A stretch of 64,000 nt of DNA from a virus, in the IMG/VR virus record IMGVR_UViG_3300047560_000921, positions 1-64,000 of that record, one strand, 5' to 3'. The translations under genes and the position numbers were made by a program. Shown here piece by piece: positions 22,117 through 33,300 of the stretch. The notes beneath the pieces were generated by a model, which made no database searches, had not been told where the DNA came from, and saw only the letters and a list, made by a program, of their open reading frames with translations. How positions within the stretch are numbered: the first letter of the stretch is position 1; each line of letters opens with the position of its first letter.

Positions 22117-22456
22117 GTTAGTAGAGTTCAGAAGTATAGACTTACTACATTGTTGGTCTAAACAATTTTTCAATCCGTATCTCAATCGTCTTTATCAAGA
22201 CAACATCAGTTATGTGCAACGTTGGTATTTTGAAGTTGCACACTGTTTCAATTTAGAAAATACCACAGCCGTATCAAAACAATTAATTTACGACCATGAA
22301 TTTAGAGAAGGGCTCATTAAGGCCTGTGATTTAGATTTTGACCGTTGTCAGCATTATGCACAGTACGCCGAGTATGAAGCGGCCGCACTGTACTGGATGC
22401 CAAAGTTAAAACGCTGGAAAGGCAAGTTTGTTGCTTGCCGTTCACTTGCCGCGTAG
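22061..22456 (+). CDS. hypothetical protein, 131 aa
   Basis: Starts inside the Nudix gene (56-base overlap) and ends 15 bases into the opposite-strand fibre gene. It is rich in aromatic residues, Cys and His (FRSIDLLHCWSKQFFNPYLN; ALYWMPKLKRWKGKFVACRS). No motif is recognised. The large overlap and weak ribosome site make the exact start uncertain. Confidence 0.5.
   Translation: MTAKVIPFPITQPAQPQYKLVEFRSIDLLHCWSKQFFNPYLNRLYQDNISYVQRWYFEVAHCFNLENTTAVSKQLIYDHEFREGLIKACDLDFDRCQHYAQYAEYEAAALYWMPKLKRWKGKFVACRSLAA
22421..22439. terminator. possible bidirectional terminator between convergent operons
   Basis: A 6-bp GC-rich stem (GGCAAG/CTTGCC) with a 7-base loop lies at the meeting point of the plus-strand neck operon and the minus-strand fibre gene. 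There is no strong T-run on either side, so its strength is doubtful. Confidence 0.35.
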
Positions 22457-25400
22457 TTCAATCAATTCTGCTTTTACAGCATCTAGCTCTGCTTTTAAGT
22501 CTTTGATACTTTCAATCAATAGACCCACCATGCTGCCGTAGTTAACAGATAGGATGTCGCCTTCATGTCCTGCTTTAACTGCTTCTGGTAATACCTTTTG
22601 TACTTCCTGAGCAATTACACCAGTACCATGAGTCTTGGTATCGATACGTGTAAATGTTACACCACGTAGTTGTAATACTTTTCCTAACGCATCTGGAATA
22701 ACTTGTACATTCTCTTTTAGTCTAGCGTCAGAGTAAGCTGTAACTTCACCCGTTGCAGTAATGTCGCCGCGACAGTCTAATGCGCCATGACGCATACCAG
22801 TGTAGCCTGTGCCTGCACTCCAGCCGTATGTGCTGAATACGTTATCGGTATCTAAACCAAAGTGAGCGCCGTATACACCTTCTCTGTGGAAGCTGATGTT
22901 ACATGCACCGCTACCTGCGTTGTTGATTTCCAATTGGCTGCTGTTACCTGTTGCCAACGTTACGCCAGTCATACGTGGAGTAATTTTAGCAGTAGTTTGT
23001 AAACCAGCAAACCAACTGTAGCCAGCGCCGATGCCGCCACTTACAACTAATGCACCACTAGCAGTGCTAGAACTTCCAGTTGTATTAGTAATGCTGATTG
23101 CGCTACCTGTACTGCTTCCGCGGCCGGTTACACTACTTAATGTGTCTGCTTCAGTTGCAGTTACAGTTACAGTCTTGTTTGTGCTGTTAAAGCTAACGCT
23201 GGCAATACCTGCGCCAGCAAAACGTAAACTGTCAGTATTTGAACCTGCACTGAATTGGGTAGTACCTGCACTGTCTGCAATGTTCTTGAAGATATTTTGT
23301 GCAGAACCTTTATCAGTGTTAGTTACACGCAATGCCACGTTAGTAGTATCAACGTCAACATCAACACCGGCGCCACTTACTACACGTAAGTTTGTACCAA
23401 CTGCACTTGTACCAGTTGCGCTCCATATAAATCCGCTGTCCGAATCAACTGCCTGGACTGTTTGTAGTGCGCTTAGTGTTGTTGTGCTTAGACTTGTAAT
23501 GTGGCCAGATGCGTTGACAGCAATAACCGGAATAGCATTACTTGCACCGTATGTACCACTTGTAACACCGCTGTTAGCGTGAGTCAATGTTACTGAACCT
23601 GTGCTTGCACTTGCTACAATTGGAGTTGTAGCTGTGATGCTAGTTACACCAGTGTTAGTGATTGTAACTGCACCAGTGGCGCCACTTACACTAATACCTG
23701 TGCCGGCCACGTTGCTTGTTACACCTGTGTTAGTTACTGTAACTGCGGCGTTGTTAGTTCCACTACCACTAATACTAATACCAGTGCCTGCACCAACTGT
23801 AGCGACATAGTTGCCAGAAGTTTCTGTACTTAAACTGATTGTAGCTGAACCAAAACGGATATCATAGTAGTTAGTTCCGTCATTGGTAATTTGCCATTTG
23901 CCGCTAGATCCGTTTTCTAACCAACGTAGTGCCGTTGTAGCTTGTGCTCCGCGGCGCACTTCGATACCTGCGTTCTCTGTCGGAGTACCGCTAGTATAGT
24001 CACTATTCAATGTAACGATATTATCTGCTACGCTTAATGTAGCAGTGTTGATTGTTGTAGTTGTACCTGCAACAGTTAAGTTTCCGCCTACGTACAAGTT
24101 CTTAGCAATACCAACACCACCTGTTACTATTACAGAACCAGTTGTTGCACTAGTAGAATCTGTTGCGTCAGAGAATGTACTTGGCACTACATGACTTACA
24201 GAACTTGCCGTTATAGTCATAGCGTTGTTAATGTTTAAGCTAGATGTATTTGAGTTAAACGCAATACCTGTGCTGGCAACACCTATCGTCTTATTGCCTG
24301 AACCAGTTGTTGTAACCCAAGTTGGATACAATACTGTGTTAGTGCTGTAGTCACTGACTGCTACTGTGCTTGCATTTACACTAGTTAAACCAGATCCGTT
24401 GCCTGTCACAGTTCCGCCAACTTGCAAGTTGCCGCCGATACCTACACCGCCTGTTACAACTACTGCACCAGTCGATGTGGTTGTACTAGCAGTTGCATTG
24501 GTAAATGTTACTGCTGTACTTGTTGTTGCTCCGCGGCTTGTAACAGTTGCCAGTGTATCTGTTTCGGCGAATGATGTCACGCTACCGCTTATTACACGAC
24601 CTTTGGCATCAACTGTTACAGTGTTGTATGTGCCTGCTGTGACGCCAGTGTTAGAAAGAGTTGCTGTAATACTTGTGCTACCCGATCCACTAACGTCGCC
24701 GCTAATGCTAATAGTTTGGTTGCCTGTCAGGTAAGCAGTATTTGAACCTGCTGTTACACGACCTTTAGTGTCTACAGTTACAGTGTTGTATGTACCTGCA
24801 CCGACTCCGCTAGTTGCTAAGGTTGCTGTATTTGAACCAGCGTTAATTGTAATATCACCGCTAATAGCTGGTTGAATGATTTGCCATGTGCTACCTGTGT
24901 CGCGATATAATGTGTTAACTGTAGTATCAATATACATACGGCCAACTGTACCTGCCGCTGGGCGGTTTACAGTTGTATCAACTTGTACGCTTACTGCATT
25001 ACCCGCATTGATAACTTGCAAGCTGTTGGCAACGTTTGCCAAGCCCACATCCGTTTTGGTCAATGAAACTGCGCCTGTCTTACCAGCTACGCTAGAAACA
25101 GGATATACAATGCTTAGGTTACCTACTTGAGTAACTTGGCCTTTGCTGTTAACTGTTAACTGTGGCACTGCTGTAGTAGTACCGTACTGGCCGATGGTTG
25201 CGTTTACATCTGCCAATGTTAAGTTAATGCTAGTAGTTCCAGAACCAGTTGCATCTCCACTTACTGTAATAGTCTGGTTACCTGTAATATATGATGCGTT
25301 GCTGCCGCTAGTTACACGACCTTTGGCGTCAACTGTAACAGTGTTATATGTACCTGCGCTTACGCCTGTAGTTGCCAATGTTGCTGTTGTACCGCCGGCA

Positions 25401-28400
25401 CTGATTGCAATATCACCTGTAATTGCAGGAGTTTGTAATTCCCAACCAGTACCAGAATCTCTATAAATGCTTCTTGTATCTGTACTAATCCAAATACGGC
25501 CAGCAGTACCGAACAATGGTCTTGTGCTAGCAATACCTTGTGCAATGCTAGGCGTGTTGCCTGCATTAATAACTTGTAAACTGTTTACAACGTTGTTTAA
25601 TCCAACATCAGTATTAGTTAAAGTAACTGCACCTGTCTTACCAGCTACACTAGACACTGCATTGACTACGGCATTTGTTGTTACGCTAGTAATACGACCT
25701 TTGGCATCAACAGTAAAGCTAGGAATCGACGATCCAGTACCATATGTACCAGCAGTAACACCGGTTACCATCAATGATGTAGATATACTAGTTGTACCAG
25801 AACCTGTTACGTCACCGTTAAGTGTAATCGTTTGATTACCGGTTAGATATGCGGTATTTAAACCAGTTGTTACACGACCATATGCATCTACAGAAACTGT
25901 GTTATATGTGCCTGCGGTGACACCAGTAGTAGCTAAGTCAATGTTGTCTGCGTTAACAACAATGCGACTTGTACTTGCTGTACCAATATCAAGCTGGCTG
26001 TAAGTTTTGTACAGGCCGGCACCGGCTGTCACTTGCGGAGCACTTAAGAATACACCAAATGTTAGTGGAGTAACGTCTAGTGTAATCGGAGCAGGAGTTG
26101 TTAATACAAAACTGTAAGCGGCAAAAGTATCACCGTATAGAACAGGCATATAAACGCCGGTTTGCATTTCAGCTGAAGAATTCAAGTCTACGCTACGAGC
26201 CCATGGGCCAGCGGCTGCAACATATACACCGTTTTGACTAGCTGTGTTTTGTGCTTTAACTAAAACTCTATCACCTGCAACAAGTTGATAGTTGTCAATC
26301 ATTGGCAAGCCCGACAACGTAATGTCAGCAGTCGTTGCCACTGCCACTGGATCTTTGGCAGAAATGTTTGATAATCCGTAAAGAGCTTGATCTACGTATG
26401 CTTTGCTTGCGGCGTGTGCTGGTAAATCTGGAGTCAATACAGACAAGTAACCAGCCATAGAATCACCTGCTCGGTTAACAGGAGTATATCCAAGAGTAGT
26501 TGTAATGTCGCTATCAGTTAATGGCACATTACTTGCACTAGTAATACGGCCTTTACCGTCGATAACCAATTGCGGGAAAGTCACGCCGCCGCCATATGTG
26601 CCCGATGTAACACCCGTTGATGCTAATGTTAAACCTGCACTTACGTTACCAGATCCATTGAAGTTTACGGTCCAGCTAGCATCGCCTGTAGCAGTAATAC
26701 TACGAGTTGTTTGTAGTGTGCCAGCTGTGCTTGCATTGCCGCTTAAACTAGCAGTGATAGTTCCTGCGCTAAAGTTACCGACTGCATCCCTGTAAACAAT
26801 AGTACTTGGAGTATTTGCATTGGTTGCATTGCTGGTAATAATACCAGTCAACGAATCGTAACTTAATCCGTTACCACTTACGCTGATAGCACTTCTTGCT
26901 CTTGCATTAGTAAAGAATAGCTTGCTTATACCTTCTATAATACCGTCGGTATTTGGTGTTGTATAACTCATTACACCTGTTGCACTGTTGTACGACAAGT
27001 TTCCGCTTGCACTAATGCTACTACGAGCTCGTAGCGTTGTAAAGTATAAGTTGTTGTAACCTTCTAAAATTTCATCGGTAGTGTCTTTAGTAGCAACAGC
27101 GTCGTCTACATATTGTTTTGTTGCCAATTGGTTTGGCATAGTAGGGGCATTGGCGCTAACTGTTCCGTTAACTTGTAGAGCATCGATGCCATTATCAAAA
27201 GAATTAATCAATACACGGCCAGCGCCGTTGACTTTAAGCCTATCGTTGCCAGCGGTAACAATACTAATCTCGTTGGCTGCTGGGCTAAACAATCCTGCCG
27301 ATGTAGTCGTGCCAAAGTACAAGCCAGGGTCAGTTACAGTACCAATAGCAAGTCCAAGTGCTCCGGACATTACGTCTCCTGCACGGTTAACTGGAGTGTA
27401 ACCCAGGTAATTCTTAATGTCTAAACTGGTTAATTGGCTACCTGCAAATGCGCGGCCTTTACTATCTACACTTAGCTTTGTGTATGTACCGCTGGTAATA
27501 CCAGTTGTGCTCAGCGTACTGTTTCCTGCGTTTGCAGGAATAATAACATCACCAGTTACAGCTGGTCGTAAAATTTCCCATGCACCACCGTTGTCACGAG
27601 CAATACTTAATGTATCTGTAGCAATATACAAACGTCCGACTACACTGGCAGCAGGACGGTTAGCAGTTAAGCCTGCAAGTACACCAGGAACGTTACCATA
27701 GTTAACTACTTGGACTTGGTTAGTAACGTTACTCAAACTAACATCGCTAGGTGTTAGCACAATAGCACCGTAACGTCCTGCTACACTAGTAACAGGGAAA
27801 GCAATAGGATTATCCTGTGCTGTGATAATTCTACCTTTGCTATCGACAATAGCAGAGAATGAACTTGTTGTGCTACCGTATGTTCCAGCAGATACGCCAG
27901 TGTCTGCTAATGTAGTAGTAATGTTTGTTGTACCAGTACCAGTTACATCTCCGTTGATAGTAATCGATTCGTTGGCTGTTAGGAATACTTCGCTGCCTAA
28001 TGCAGTAATGCGGCCTTTAGTGTCAATAGTTAAACCATTCCATGTACCCGCAGTAACGCCTGTGTCAGCAAGAGTAATAGCAATGTCAGTTTTACCTGTA
28101 CCGGTTGCATCACCGGTAAAGTTTAATGTTTGGTTTTCAGTTAGATAATTATTTTCTACTGCCCCAACAACACGGCCGTATTCGTCGATGGTTAAACCAT
28201 TATATGTACCTTGTAGTACATCTACAATGGCCAAGTCTAAGCCGGCCGCATTGGCAGTAATTCTACTTGCATTACCTAGTTTGGCGCTTAATGTATTTCC
28301 GGAAAACTCAATGCCTGGGCCAGCTACTAAACTACCTACGCCAGTGAACTGCACAAAGTCCAATGGAGTTACATCAAGTTCCACTGTTTCTTTAGTAGTT

Positions 28401-28849
28401 AAAATCCAACCAGTTCTAGCCCATTGCTGGCCTTCTGTAACAAGGGCATACATACCAGATGTAATGTCAGAGCTAGTGTTTGCATCCTCTGCTCGTGTTA
28501 ACGGTACACCAGCGCCGTTATATGTATAGATACCGTTTTGGGGTCTAAATGTTTGTCCTACTAGGAAAATTCTATCGCCGGCTTGCGGATCATGTCCGTC
28601 AATTTCAGCAGGTGCTATAGCAATGTTAATATTGTTGCGAGCAAGTAAATGACAGTTAGCTTTTACGTCTAAGCCTTGGGCAACACTGTCCACATAGGCT
28701 TTAGTTACAGCATGATTTAAGTCTGTAGGAGGTTGTTGTAGCACTAAGTGGCCACGGATTACTTCTAAATCACCTACTTCGTTAACTAGAATTTGATCCT
28801 GGTTATCAGTGTTTAAGATGTACTTACTTTGAGCTTTGGTTTTTAGCAT
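22442..28849 (-). CDS. giant tail fibre with C-terminal S74 chaperone domain
   Basis: 2135 aa, the largest gene here. The N-terminus (MLKTKAQSKYILNTDNQDQI) leads into a module of about 100 residues (VAQGLDVKANCHLLA ... AGDRIFLV ... QNGIYTY ... LDVTPLDFVQF) that appears twice here and once in the 858-aa fibre. The shaft consists of many copies of GTYNTVTVDAKGRV and of VSSVAGKTGAVTLT...DVGL units. The C-terminus has SDARLKENV, LRGVTFTRID, GVIAQEVQKVLPEAV and LSVNYGSMVGLLIESIKDL: the peptidase S74 intramolecular chaperone, which trimerises the fibre and cuts itself off before the Ser of SDARLK. A final coiled coil follows. Likely long-tail receptor-binding fibre. Confidence 0.9.
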   Translation of the reverse strand: MLKTKAQSKYILNTDNQDQILVNEVGDLEVIRGHLVLQQPPTDLNHAVTKAYVDSVAQGLDVKANCHLLARNNINIAIAPAEIDGHDPQAGDRIFLVGQTFRPQNGIYTYNGAGVPLTRAEDANTSSDITSGMYALVTEGQQWARTGWILTTKETVELDVTPLDFVQFTGVGSLVAGPGIEFSGNTLSAKLGNASRITANAAGLDLAIVDVLQGTYNGLTIDEYGRVVGAVENNYLTENQTLNFTGDATGTGKTDIAITLADTGVTAGTWNGLTIDTKGRITALGSEVFLTANESITINGDVTGTGTTNITTTLADTGVSAGTYGSTTSSFSAIVDSKGRIITAQDNPIAFPVTSVAGRYGAIVLTPSDVSLSNVTNQVQVVNYGNVPGVLAGLTANRPAASVVGRLYIATDTLSIARDNGGAWEILRPAVTGDVIIPANAGNSTLSTTGITSGTYTKLSVDSKGRAFAGSQLTSLDIKNYLGYTPVNRAGDVMSGALGLAIGTVTDPGLYFGTTTSAGLFSPAANEISIVTAGNDRLKVNGAGRVLINSFDNGIDALQVNGTVSANAPTMPNQLATKQYVDDAVATKDTTDEILEGYNNLYFTTLRARSSISASGNLSYNSATGVMSYTTPNTDGIIEGISKLFFTNARARSAISVSGNGLSYDSLTGIITSNATNANTPSTIVYRDAVGNFSAGTITASLSGNASTAGTLQTTRSITATGDASWTVNFNGSGNVSAGLTLASTGVTSGTYGGGVTFPQLVIDGKGRITSASNVPLTDSDITTTLGYTPVNRAGDSMAGYLSVLTPDLPAHAASKAYVDQALYGLSNISAKDPVAVATTADITLSGLPMIDNYQLVAGDRVLVKAQNTASQNGVYVAAAGPWARSVDLNSSAEMQTGVYMPVLYGDTFAAYSFVLTTPAPITLDVTPLTFGVFLSAPQVTAGAGLYKTYSQLDIGTASTSRIVVNADNIDLATTGVTAGTYNTVSVDAYGRVTTGLNTAYLTGNQTITLNGDVTGSGTTSISTSLMVTGVTAGTYGTGSSIPSFTVDAKGRITSVTTNAVVNAVSSVAGKTGAVTLTNTDVGLNNVVNSLQVINAGNTPSIAQGIASTRPLFGTAGRIWISTDTRSIYRDSGTGWELQTPAITGDIAISAGGTTATLATTGVSAGTYNTVTVDAKGRVTSGSNASYITGNQTITVSGDATGSGTTSINLTLADVNATIGQYGTTTAVPQLTVNSKGQVTQVGNLSIVYPVSSVAGKTGAVSLTKTDVGLANVANSLQVINAGNAVSVQVDTTVNRPAAGTVGRMYIDTTVNTLYRDTGSTWQIIQPAISGDITINAGSNTATLATSGVGAGTYNTVTVDTKGRVTAGSNTAYLTGNQTISISGDVSGSGSTSITATLSNTGVTAGTYNTVTVDAKGRVISGSVTSFAETDTLATVTSRGATTSTAVTFTNATASTTTSTGAVVVTGGVGIGGNLQVGGTVTGNGSGLTSVNASTVAVSDYSTNTVLYPTWVTTTGSGNKTIGVASTGIAFNSNTSSLNINNAMTITASSVSHVVPSTFSDATDSTSATTGSVIVTGGVGIAKNLYVGGNLTVAGTTTTINTATLSVADNIVTLNSDYTSGTPTENAGIEVRRGAQATTALRWLENGSSGKWQITNDGTNYYDIRFGSATISLSTETSGNYVATVGAGTGISISGSGTNNAAVTVTNTGVTSNVAGTGISVSGATGAVTITNTGVTSITATTPIVASASTGSVTLTHANSGVTSGTYGASNAIPVIAVNASGHITSLSTTTLSALQTVQAVDSDSGFIWSATGTSAVGTNLRVVSGAGVDVDVDTTNVALRVTNTDKGSAQNIFKNIADSAGTTQFSAGSNTDSLRFAGAGIASVSFNSTNKTVTVTATEADTLSSVTGRGSSTGSAISITNTTGSSSTASGALVVSGGIGAGYSWFAGLQTTAKITPRMTGVTLATGNSSQLEINNAGSGACNISFHREGVYGAHFGLDTDNVFSTYGWSAGTGYTGMRHGALDCRGDITATGEVTAYSDARLKENVQVIPDALGKVLQLRGVTFTRIDTKTHGTGVIAQEVQKVLPEAVKAGHEGDILSVNYGSMVGLLIESIKDLKAELDAVKAELIELRGK
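24570..25920. repeat. near-identical repeats inside the giant fibre gene
   Basis: Blocks encoding TVTVDAKGRVTSGSN and the flanking TATLATTGVSAGTY / YLTGNQTI recur near 24590, 24750, 25310, 25690 and 25870 with high nucleotide identity. Such repeats allow unequal recombination that changes shaft length or swaps tips among the neighbouring fibre genes. Confidence 0.65.
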
Positions 28850-28875
28850 TTGAATTCCAAACGGTTATATCCTAA

Positions 28876-28883
28876 TATTTATT
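28876..28883 (-). promoter_or_regulatory. late promoter box AATAAATA for the giant fibre
   Basis: NATAAATA box between the upstream terminator and ATG 28849, giving the fibre its own late transcript. Confidence 0.6.
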
Positions 28884-28890
28884 CAAAAAA

Positions 28891-28910
28891 ATAGCGGCCG
28901 AAGCCGCTAT
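28891..28910 (-). terminator. strong intrinsic terminator with TTCG loop
   Basis: An 8-bp perfect stem (ATAGCGGC/GCCGCTAT) closed by a TTCG loop on the minus strand and followed by seven T residues; it ends the glycosyltransferase transcript. UUCG loops are exceptionally stable. Confidence 0.92.
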
Positions 28911-28927
28911 ACTAAAAACTAAGCAAA

Positions 28928-29620
28928 TTATTCTAAGTTAGGCTCTACTAAGTCGGTAGTGTAAGCAAAACTGCCCACATGCTGTAGCTTAGTGCTTAAC
29001 TCATTGTCGACTTGCACCGTATATCCCGCAGATTTCAATGCCCTACAGTGATACATGTCTTCGCCCATGTGATCATCGCTTTTAGCTTGATACTCTAAGG
29101 CGAACCATGGCTTAGGAAGTACTTTATAAACGTCAGTGCGTTCTAACATACAGCCCATGCCAATACCTTCTACTTCAGTAAGTCCTTTTGTATTTTTATC
29201 ATGAACAAGATAACTGCGCCAATCTAAAATTCTCTTATAAGCTACAGTTTTAAAAGGTGTTCTGCGAGTAGCATAATTACCTGCAACAACTGCCTTATCA
29301 TGAGCTAGTAGTCGTTCCACTGTGTCTTTAGGGAATCCCATGTCGCTGTCAATCCACATAATATGTGTAGCTCCAACATCTAAGGCTTGCTGAACTAGTG
29401 TTTCTCTCTGATTTACTACCAGGGTACCCATGTTAAAATGTACGCTGGTTCTAATACCTTTTTGTGCGTTATAGTTCATTAGTTCTGCTAGGCCAAAAGC
29501 AAAAACAGTATGTACCATATCCCTACTAGGAACACAAATTGCCACGCTAACATTTTCTAAAGATTGCTCTTTAGACTGTGATTGCAATGGCTTTTGTAAT
29601 GCGTTTTTAAGTAAACTCAT
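28928..29620 (-). CDS. GT-A type glycosyltransferase (GT2-like)
   Basis: 230 aa. After about 25 residues a nucleotide-sugar-binding fold begins (NVSVAICVPSRDMVHTVFAF). The metal-binding DxD motif is in HIMWIDSDMGFPKDTVERLL. Later landmarks are VVAGNYATRRTPFK, EVEGIGMGCMLERTDVY and DDHMGEDMYHCRALKSAGY, which supplies the candidate catalytic acidic ED. It transfers a sugar from an NDP-sugar to an unknown acceptor; its place in the fibre cluster suggests glycosylation of a virion protein or of the host surface. It overlaps the upstream gene by four bases. Confidence 0.82.
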   Translation of the reverse strand: MSLLKNALQKPLQSQSKEQSLENVSVAICVPSRDMVHTVFAFGLAELMNYNAQKGIRTSVHFNMGTLVVNQRETLVQQALDVGATHIMWIDSDMGFPKDTVERLLAHDKAVVAGNYATRRTPFKTVAYKRILDWRSYLVHDKNTKGLTEVEGIGMGCMLERTDVYKVLPKPWFALEYQAKSDDHMGEDMYHCRALKSAGYTVQVDNELSTKLQHVGSFAYTTDLVEPNLE

Positions 29621-30129
29621 CCTTGGATATCGCTACCAGTACCTAGGCCTTCTGCTTCGCTACCAAACGCTTCTTGTTCGATACGGGCAGTGGTACTACG
29701 GATATATTCCATGATTCTGTTTGTAATGATTACACTATTCTTAAAGTCTTCGATTGGCAATAGTGCTAGCTTGTCTAATGTTGCTGGACTAGGGCGATCC
29801 ATTGTTAGACTTTCAATTGCGGCTACTTTACCTAAGTAAGCGGCCCAATATTGTCCTTCTTCTGCTTCAAAGTTAGCCAGTGTTGCTTCGATTTGTTCTT
29901 CAGTAAAGCTGTCCAATACTGTGTTAACTTGTGCTAGTTCTTTTTGATATCTATCATTAAGTCTAAACTCGCCAGCACTTTCCTGAACTGCATGTTCTAA
30001 TTGTTCTTTTTCAACAAGTAAGTCTCTTACGTAACGTGCTTCAGAATTTGCGCCGCCGGTGACAAAATTATCAAATTCGTATTGGCTACGACCGATTGGC
30101 ACATTAGCCAATAATTTCTTAACATCCAT
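29617..30129 (-). CDS. hypothetical protein, 170 aa, fibre cluster
   Basis: Helical and acidic (YVRDLLVEKEQLEHAVQESA; LNDRYQKELAQVNTVLDSFT), with a Gly-rich end (EAEGLGTGSDIQG). It starts after the 64-aa structural gene with an AGGAG site and is coupled to the glycosyltransferase. Conserved text such as IESLTMDRPSPATLDKLALL suggests a real structural or assembly protein. Family not recognised. Confidence 0.65.
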   Translation of the reverse strand: MDVKKLLANVPIGRSQYEFDNFVTGGANSEARYVRDLLVEKEQLEHAVQESAGEFRLNDRYQKELAQVNTVLDSFTEEQIEATLANFEAEEGQYWAAYLGKVAAIESLTMDRPSPATLDKLALLPIEDFKNSVIITNRIMEYIRSTTARIEQEAFGSEAEGLGTGSDIQG

Positions 30130-30153
30130 GTGTGTCTCCTAGTGTGTTTAAAT

Positions 30154-30348
30154 TTAGTATGTGCCTGGGTAAGTTTGGCCACCCATCTTAGAACTGAATG
30201 CCCAAGGCGATGATGTTGTGTCAGCACCAGGGTAAGCTCTTTTGGCACCTAAGCCGGCACGCAATGTGATAGTTCCCGAAAGGTTATAAGCATTTCGGGT
30301 TCTGCCCATTGTAATTGTAGTGCCAGTTGCTGGTAATGTTCCTGCCAT
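30154..30348 (-). CDS. small virion structural protein, 64 aa
   Basis: The sequence (MAGTLPATGTTITMGRTRNA ... SSPWAFSSKMGGQTYPGTY) is Gly/Thr/Tyr-rich, as in small phage tail or fibre accessory proteins. It has an ACTAAATA late box upstream and its own start between fibre genes. I infer a fibre-attachment or tip component; exact role unknown. Confidence 0.6.
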   Translation of the reverse strand: MAGTLPATGTTITMGRTRNAYNLSGTITLRAGLGAKRAYPGADTTSSPWAFSSKMGGQTYPGTY

Positions 30349-30363
30349 AGTTAAATTCTCGTG

Positions 30364-33300
30364 TTATTTAGTACTTAGCAATTCTTTAACCAGAGCTTTT
30401 AGCTCGGCGATTTCTTTTGCCTGTGCTTCAATCTTATCATTCAAATCTTTGGTAGATTCGATTAATGCACCAACCATTGCACCGTGATTAACGTGCAGGG
30501 TCTTCATTTCATCATTGGCTTCACCAACAACTTCTGGGAATACTTCTCTGATTTCTTGTGCAATTACACCAATTTGGCGTTTGCCGTCTTTGTCAAAGTA
30601 TACACCACGTAATTTTACAACCTTGTCTAGTGCCTTGTCAATGGTTACAATGTTTGTTTTCAAACGTGCGTCTGAGTAAGCGGTAACTTCGCCGGCAAAT
30701 GTTGCGTTACCTGTGTTAGAGATAGATGCTTTGTTACCGTTGGTTGTATCACGGAAAATCCAACCGCGGTTAGCAGTTGAGTCCATTGTAAAGTATGTTG
30801 CCCAATCTGCTGTTACGTTACCGTGTGTACCCCACGACGCAGTTTGTCCAAAGAATATACCGTATGTTGGTTGACCTGCTACTGCACCGTTGTACAACGA
30901 TAAACCATAACCTGTGCCGCCACTTGTGTTTTGTACACCTAAATAGTTACCGTTAACTGTACCGCCGCTGGTGTTTGTAGCTGTAGTAGCAGTAGACGAG
31001 TTGCCGGAGCAACTTGTAGAGCTACCGCTAATGTTCATTGATTGGCCAGAAAGAAACGCGGCCACTTTGGCGGCGCTGGCACTTCTATGGTAGTTGTCGC
31101 CAAACTTAGCCATTATGTAAGTAACACTACCAGTATTAACATCATCAGATGTATTCAAGTAACCGTAGAAACCGTAGTTACCAGTAATGTGACCGCTGCC
31201 GTCGCGATATACAATAGTATTTGCTGTAGCCGCAGTAGTTGGGTTGTTATATCCGCTAATAGAGCCAGCTGTACCTGTTACGTTAATGCCCCATGTGCCG
31301 CTGGCTCCAGTACCAGTTAGTGTTGGACTGTAGCTGTTGTAGTTGGCCGCTGTTAGCACTTCATAGAAGCTGTTCCATGTGCTATCAATACCGTTACGAA
31401 TTCTCAGTCTTGGTGTGCCAGAACCGTTAGTTGCCGTTGAACCAAATGCCAGCTGATAAGATGCATCACCAGTACTTGCACTAGTTCCAGTATATGGTGC
31501 AAATGTCATTACACCACCATAGTTACCACTTGTACCAATTGCACTAGCGTTAACAAAGTCAAAACGTACACTTTGTCCGAATGTTGTTGGCAATGTGCTG
31601 GCTAAGGATCTATCTCTGTCGTAGCTAGGAATTGCAGTTGCGCTAGCAACCGTACCAGTAACGTTAACGGTTACTGCGCCAGTTGAGCCGCTCAGTGATA
31701 TATTTGTACCAGCAGCCAAACTAGTTACACCAGTGTTAGTAATAGTCAATGGATTAGTACCGCTTACACTAATACCAGTACCTGCACTTGCTGTAATAAT
31801 ACCAGTGTTTGTAACTGTTGTACCACTTACACTAATACCTGTGCCTGCTGTATGCACTGTCACGTCTGCACTACCGTTGAATGATACGCCGTTAATTAAG
31901 CGAGCTGTTTGCAATGTTGTGGCTGTGGTTGCGTTACCGCTTACCGCACCAGTATGGGTTCCTTCTGTGTTTGCTTTTAATGTATCTATTGCAAACGTAG
32001 GATCAGTTAACGTAATAGTACCAGCAGTCTGCGGTTCAGTTGTCACACCGCTGAATAATCTCCATTTTCCGTCTGCCGCAGAACGGGCTAAACCAGTATG
32101 TTGATATGTACCGTTGTTAAAATGGCCTACAAAACCAATGTCATTGGAGTTACCACTATTACCAGAAGCCAAATAAATTAGCGCATCACTAATGCTCAAA
32201 TTTGTTGCACTAATTGTTGTACTAGTACCGTTAACTGTTAAGTTGCCGGTAACTGTTAAATCTCCGGGCACGGTTACTGCACTTGGCAAGCTCAATGTTA
32301 CGCCACCAGTGCTAGCACTGGCTGTGATTTGGTTTGCTGTACCTGCAATACTTGTTACACCTGTGTTAGTTACTGTAACTGCACCAGTTGCGCCGCTTAC
32401 ACTAATACCTGTGCCAGCTACAGCACTAGTTACACCAGCGTTAGTTACTGTAGTGCCGCTAATACTAATGCCAGTGCCAGCAGTGTGTACAGTTACATCA
32501 GCACTGCCGTTAAACGACACGCCGTTAATTAAGCGAGCAGTTTGTAATGTAGTGGCTGTACTAGCGTTACCGGTAACGTTACCTGTTAGTGCACCAGTAA
32601 ACGCTGTACTTGTTACACTGGTTAATCCGGCCAATGTAGTAGAACTCGCGCCTAGGCTAATAGCAGTTGTACCAATAGTAACTGCGCTGTTTGATAGTTT
32701 TGCATTAGAAATGCTACCAGCCAACATTGTATTAGTTACTGTACCACTGTCGCCAGTTGTTACCACTGTGCCAGTCGTTGCCGGTAGTGTTAATACAGTA
32801 CCAGTCCCTGCTGTGGCTGCTGGAATAACTTGTACCGATCCACTGCTACTACCAGGAAGTGTAACACTGCTAATACCAGTTAATGCCAGGTTAGCACTTG
32901 CACGGTTTAATGCAACAGATGTTGTACCAATGAAATGTGCATCAGCTTTTAATGCTACAGTGCTATCAATGCCTACGGTAATAGCCGCTGTTTCGCTACC
33001 GCTACCACTAACAGTAATTCCAGATCCGGCGGTTACAGTAGCAATATAGTTACCGGTTGTATCTGTTCCTAAGACTACAGTGTTTGCACCAATTGTAGTT
33101 GAAATAGTAGCGTTTGACGAACCGTCGAAACTTACACTACCTGTTACATCACCTGTTAAAGCAATTGTTCTAGGAGTTAGTAATTTGTTAGCAATCGTAT
33201 ATGTACCAGCAATACCGTCTTCTGCGTCTGTTAAAAACGCGGCTGCGGCCAAGACTGTAATATTCTTTTCAACAGCATCTAGTCGATCACTGATGTTGGA

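Noticed and set aside
22442-28849. Two merged or frameshifted fibre genes
   Set aside because: The frame is open without interruption for 2135 codons, has one late promoter and ends in an intact S74 domain.
32192-33049. Open frame of 285 codons on the plus strand inside a fibre gene, with several similar ones in the other fibre genes
   Set aside because: The Val/Pro/Leu/Thr-only text is the reverse reading of repetitive Thr/Gly/Ala/Asn fibre codons; there is no ribosome site or separate promoter.
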